64,000 bases of DNA from Haliclystus octoradiatus (Eukaryota > Cnidaria > Staurozoa > Stauromedusae > Haliclystidae): the NCBI GenBank assembly GCA_916610825.1, contig OU744452.1, positions 4,189,543-4,253,542 on the forward strand, in the 5' to 3' direction. The notes under the pieces are model-generated. The model saw only the letters and a list, made by a program, of their open reading frames with translations. It ran no database searches and was not told where the DNA came from. The first letter of the stretch is position 1; every line of letters begins with the position of its first letter. This document shows positions 61,745 through 64,000 of the stretch, one piece after another. The translations under genes and the position numbers were made by a program.

Positions 61745-62040
61745 TGTTTTTGACTCGATAGTGTGTTAACTTAGAAAGCAGTCTAGAATGGGAAATAGAA
61801 TCAAATGCCTTCTTCAGATCTAGAAATTTTGCGTTATGATGCTTATCATTATTCATTTGGAGTTTCAAATAAATTATTCAGAAAATTAATAACACTATGA
61901 ACAGTTTCTGAGAAGGTTTTAAGTGCAAACTGAGAATGTGTAAAATAATTTTCAATATATCGATTATTTATCATTAAAAACTTATGTACATTTTACTCTT
62001 TTTATTATTTTGGAAAACCTGGCTAATTAATGCATCTTAA
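61745..62040 (-). pseudogene. LINE reverse-transcriptase fragment, decayed
   Basis: The minus strand reads HSQFALKTFSETVHSVINFL (RT region before motif A) and, after a frame change and stops, FLDLKKAFDSISHSRLLSKL, the RT motif A with its catalytic Asp. Flanking parts are too decayed to assign. It may continue upstream to about 62347, where an open frame is basic and Phe/Tyr-rich. Confidence 0.72.
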
Positions 62041-64000
62041 TACGTGCGTACTTTATAACCATTCATGCAGATAACAAAAATGTTTCATCATATTTGACGG
62101 CGACGATAAGAACTATTCAAACAGAAATAATTCGTCAATTCCTTGTTGAACATGCTAGATTGATTCTATACACCTTCACAATCTTGTTCCACTCAAAAAA
62201 CTTCTTATAAGAATACATTGCTTTATTGAGTGTTGGTTTCAATCGTTTTGAGCAAAAATGAACTGTTGATTTGAAATTTTTAATTTGATTTTCAGTGTAA
62301 AATTTACGAACAAAAATCAGCTTCGACGTTAAAGTTCTCATATTCAAACTTCGGTTATAAACTATTTATTGGAAATTTGTAACCAGTCTTAAACAGAGCC
62401 ATCTGTCTGTAGGAGTTGAGCCAATTCATTGAGAGGCCGCAGGAACCCATTCCCATTGAAGTGAGGAAACGGTCTAAACACTGTATTTTACAATTTCTGC
62501 AGCCTCACGTGCTACATATCTACATGGCACAGCCTTGATTTATAAATGTTAGTGTTTTATTCTAGTTTGACTGATAATAATAGTTGTTAATAATAGTTGT
62601 TAATAATAGCTTTATTTGTATCTTTATCTTTGTTTCAAAATCCACACACCGCATGTCAAATAATTTGTGTCGTAAATATTGTTTCTTTTAAAATATTTAA
62701 ATTTTTGAAAACACTGGAGTTTTGATGTTTTGGCGATCGCGTTCAGGGTGAGAATAGAAACATTAAAAGATTGAAATCCACCTTAAAAAGAGAAAGAACA
62801 GATTGAAGTTGCTTATTTACATGTATGATATGTAAGATAATTTTATAGCTTATGCGTGCATTTTTGAACAGCTATAAAATACTTTCAGACAGAAAACCAA
62901 ATATTTAAACCCAGTATCACAATCGCTGTCACATTTAATTGCATAGATGCTAATCTCAAAATAATATAGCAGTCGACTAGACATACATGCGAAGCAGAAA
63001 ATGCGATCACCGCCGTAGTTTCTCGTACAAACTTTGTAACGAAACTTCTCAAGTTGGAACAAAAAAAGTCACTTGACGCTCTTAAACCAATCAGCGCTCT
63101 AGGCGGCGACTTCACAATTTATCTCAACTCTTATAGATCGATGGCTCTGGTCTTAAATGGTTCGATCCTAAACTTTTCAATCCTAAACTTTTCGATCTTA
63201 AACTTTTCGGCTTTAATCTTTTTGTTTCTAAACTCTGCAGGGGTAAAACTATCTGCCATAATTTGTACTTTAAACGAAGTGTAAATTTAAACTTGAATCA
63301 ATAAATATGTTCTTGCCTAGAAGAAAAATCAAGAAAAATGTCATATCCTTTTTCTGAATCTGAAAGACATCCTTAATAATGTTAAAGGTTATACTTTTGA
63401 CAAATTCTATTTTTCTTCTCGGGAATTAATTGTGCGATCATTCTTTGTGAAACATACTAAAACGAATAATAATATACAATTTGTATATTTGGTCTGAATT
63501 ATGATTTTGACATGAAAAAGTAAATTTATAGACAACGGATCATCCAATATCTCCCTTCATTCGTTGTTTATCGCCTTTATTTATAAAAGTTTCTATTATA
63601 CAAATTTCTGGATATACGATCATCCACTCGATTCTTATTTGATATGTAAAAACGAAGTTAATGGAGTTCATAATTCAACGAAGTAAATTTTGTGATTTCC
63701 TTAAACTTTTGCGTAGGCTGCTTCTGCACAGCTCTCCGATATGCCTCGTTAACTTGTCTATGGTTTCTATTGCAAATTAGTAAAATTTCACTGATAGCTG
63801 ATGAGATTTAAATATAAGGTAAGAACTTCACTGTGAAATTCATTGGAGGCCTTTCTATCCAGGGGTAGGTTGCAGGCACTGTCGCTTTCATAAAAATGCA
63901 CGATTTCATATTTCCTAGAGTGAAAACTACTAATAGAACCAGTAAAAGTCCTAAAAATGCCTCTGTTTATAGCAATCAACTTAGTATACTTTATTGTACT
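62041..64000. other. Right end of window, no gene seen
   Basis: ORFs at 62135-62347, 62850-63115 and 63788-63979 lack recognisable motifs. A 15-bp tandem repeat lies at 63160-63235. Short triplicated units (taatagttgttaa) occur near 62578-62610. Confidence 0.35.
63160..63235 (+). repeat. 15-bp tandem repeat
   Basis: CGATCCTAAACTTTT and close variants follow one another about four to five times; in one frame they encode repeated S-I-L-N-F. The enclosing ORF (63054-63284) has no other support. Confidence 0.7.

Noticed and set aside
1-64000. CRISPR array, prokaryotic operons or ribosomal RNA
   Set aside because: No spaced direct-repeat array, no ribosome-binding sites and no rRNA-like sequence; spliced genes show eukaryotic nuclear DNA.

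Overview
The window is AT-rich animal nuclear DNA: spliced genes with GT-AG introns, long introns, and decayed BEL/Pao, hAT, LINE and Penelope-like elements. A secreted VWA-TSP1 protein ending in a Cys-rich domain with the string QFYG/GECWSG recalls cnidarian extracellular-matrix proteins as I know them, so a cnidarian or other marine invertebrate is my best guess (inference, not proof).

Layout. 1-4274 (-): gag-protease-reverse transcriptase-RNase H part of a BEL/Pao retroelement, one uninterrupted frame running off the left edge. 5234-18086 (+): a two-exon flavin-containing monooxygenase (530 aa) with an 11.3 kb intron. Inside that intron, antisense, lie a broken flavivirus-like prM-E segment (6634-8311), a hAT transposase remnant directly abutting it (8311-9190), a 185-bp inverted-repeat element, a Penelope-like RT remnant, a TTCATGAA palindrome cluster and a ZMYM1-like hAT remnant (13.5-16.2 kb).

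19684-43594 (+): four tandem genes for secreted low-complexity proteins, reconstructed here from splice signals: A (19684-22819, 553 aa), B1 (25026-27731, 348 aa), B2 (31449-33841, 186 aa) and C (35941-43594, 1667 aa). In each the signal-peptide segment ends at a phase-1 splice junction and is followed by a basic/His-rich, then acidic or Ala/Pro-rich, mature chain. A and C share the whole four-exon plan, including a 54-nt third exon encoding Y-x-x-P-W-x-x-x-R-L-x-Y and a last exon opening V-x-N-H-P. I do not recognise the family; it is the best candidate for an undescribed system (extracellular matrix, mineral, mucus or adhesive proteins are plausible but unproven).

47554-55421 (-): an eight-exon secreted VWA-TSP1-TSP1-Cys-rich protein (488 aa) and, just upstream on the same strand, a small secreted 82-aa protein gene whose stop lies 176 bp from the VWA start codon. 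55.4-64 kb holds no gene I can support, only LINE debris, short repeats and two unassigned ORFs.

All exon structures are inferred by eye from splice signals and phase agreement; no transcript data were available.
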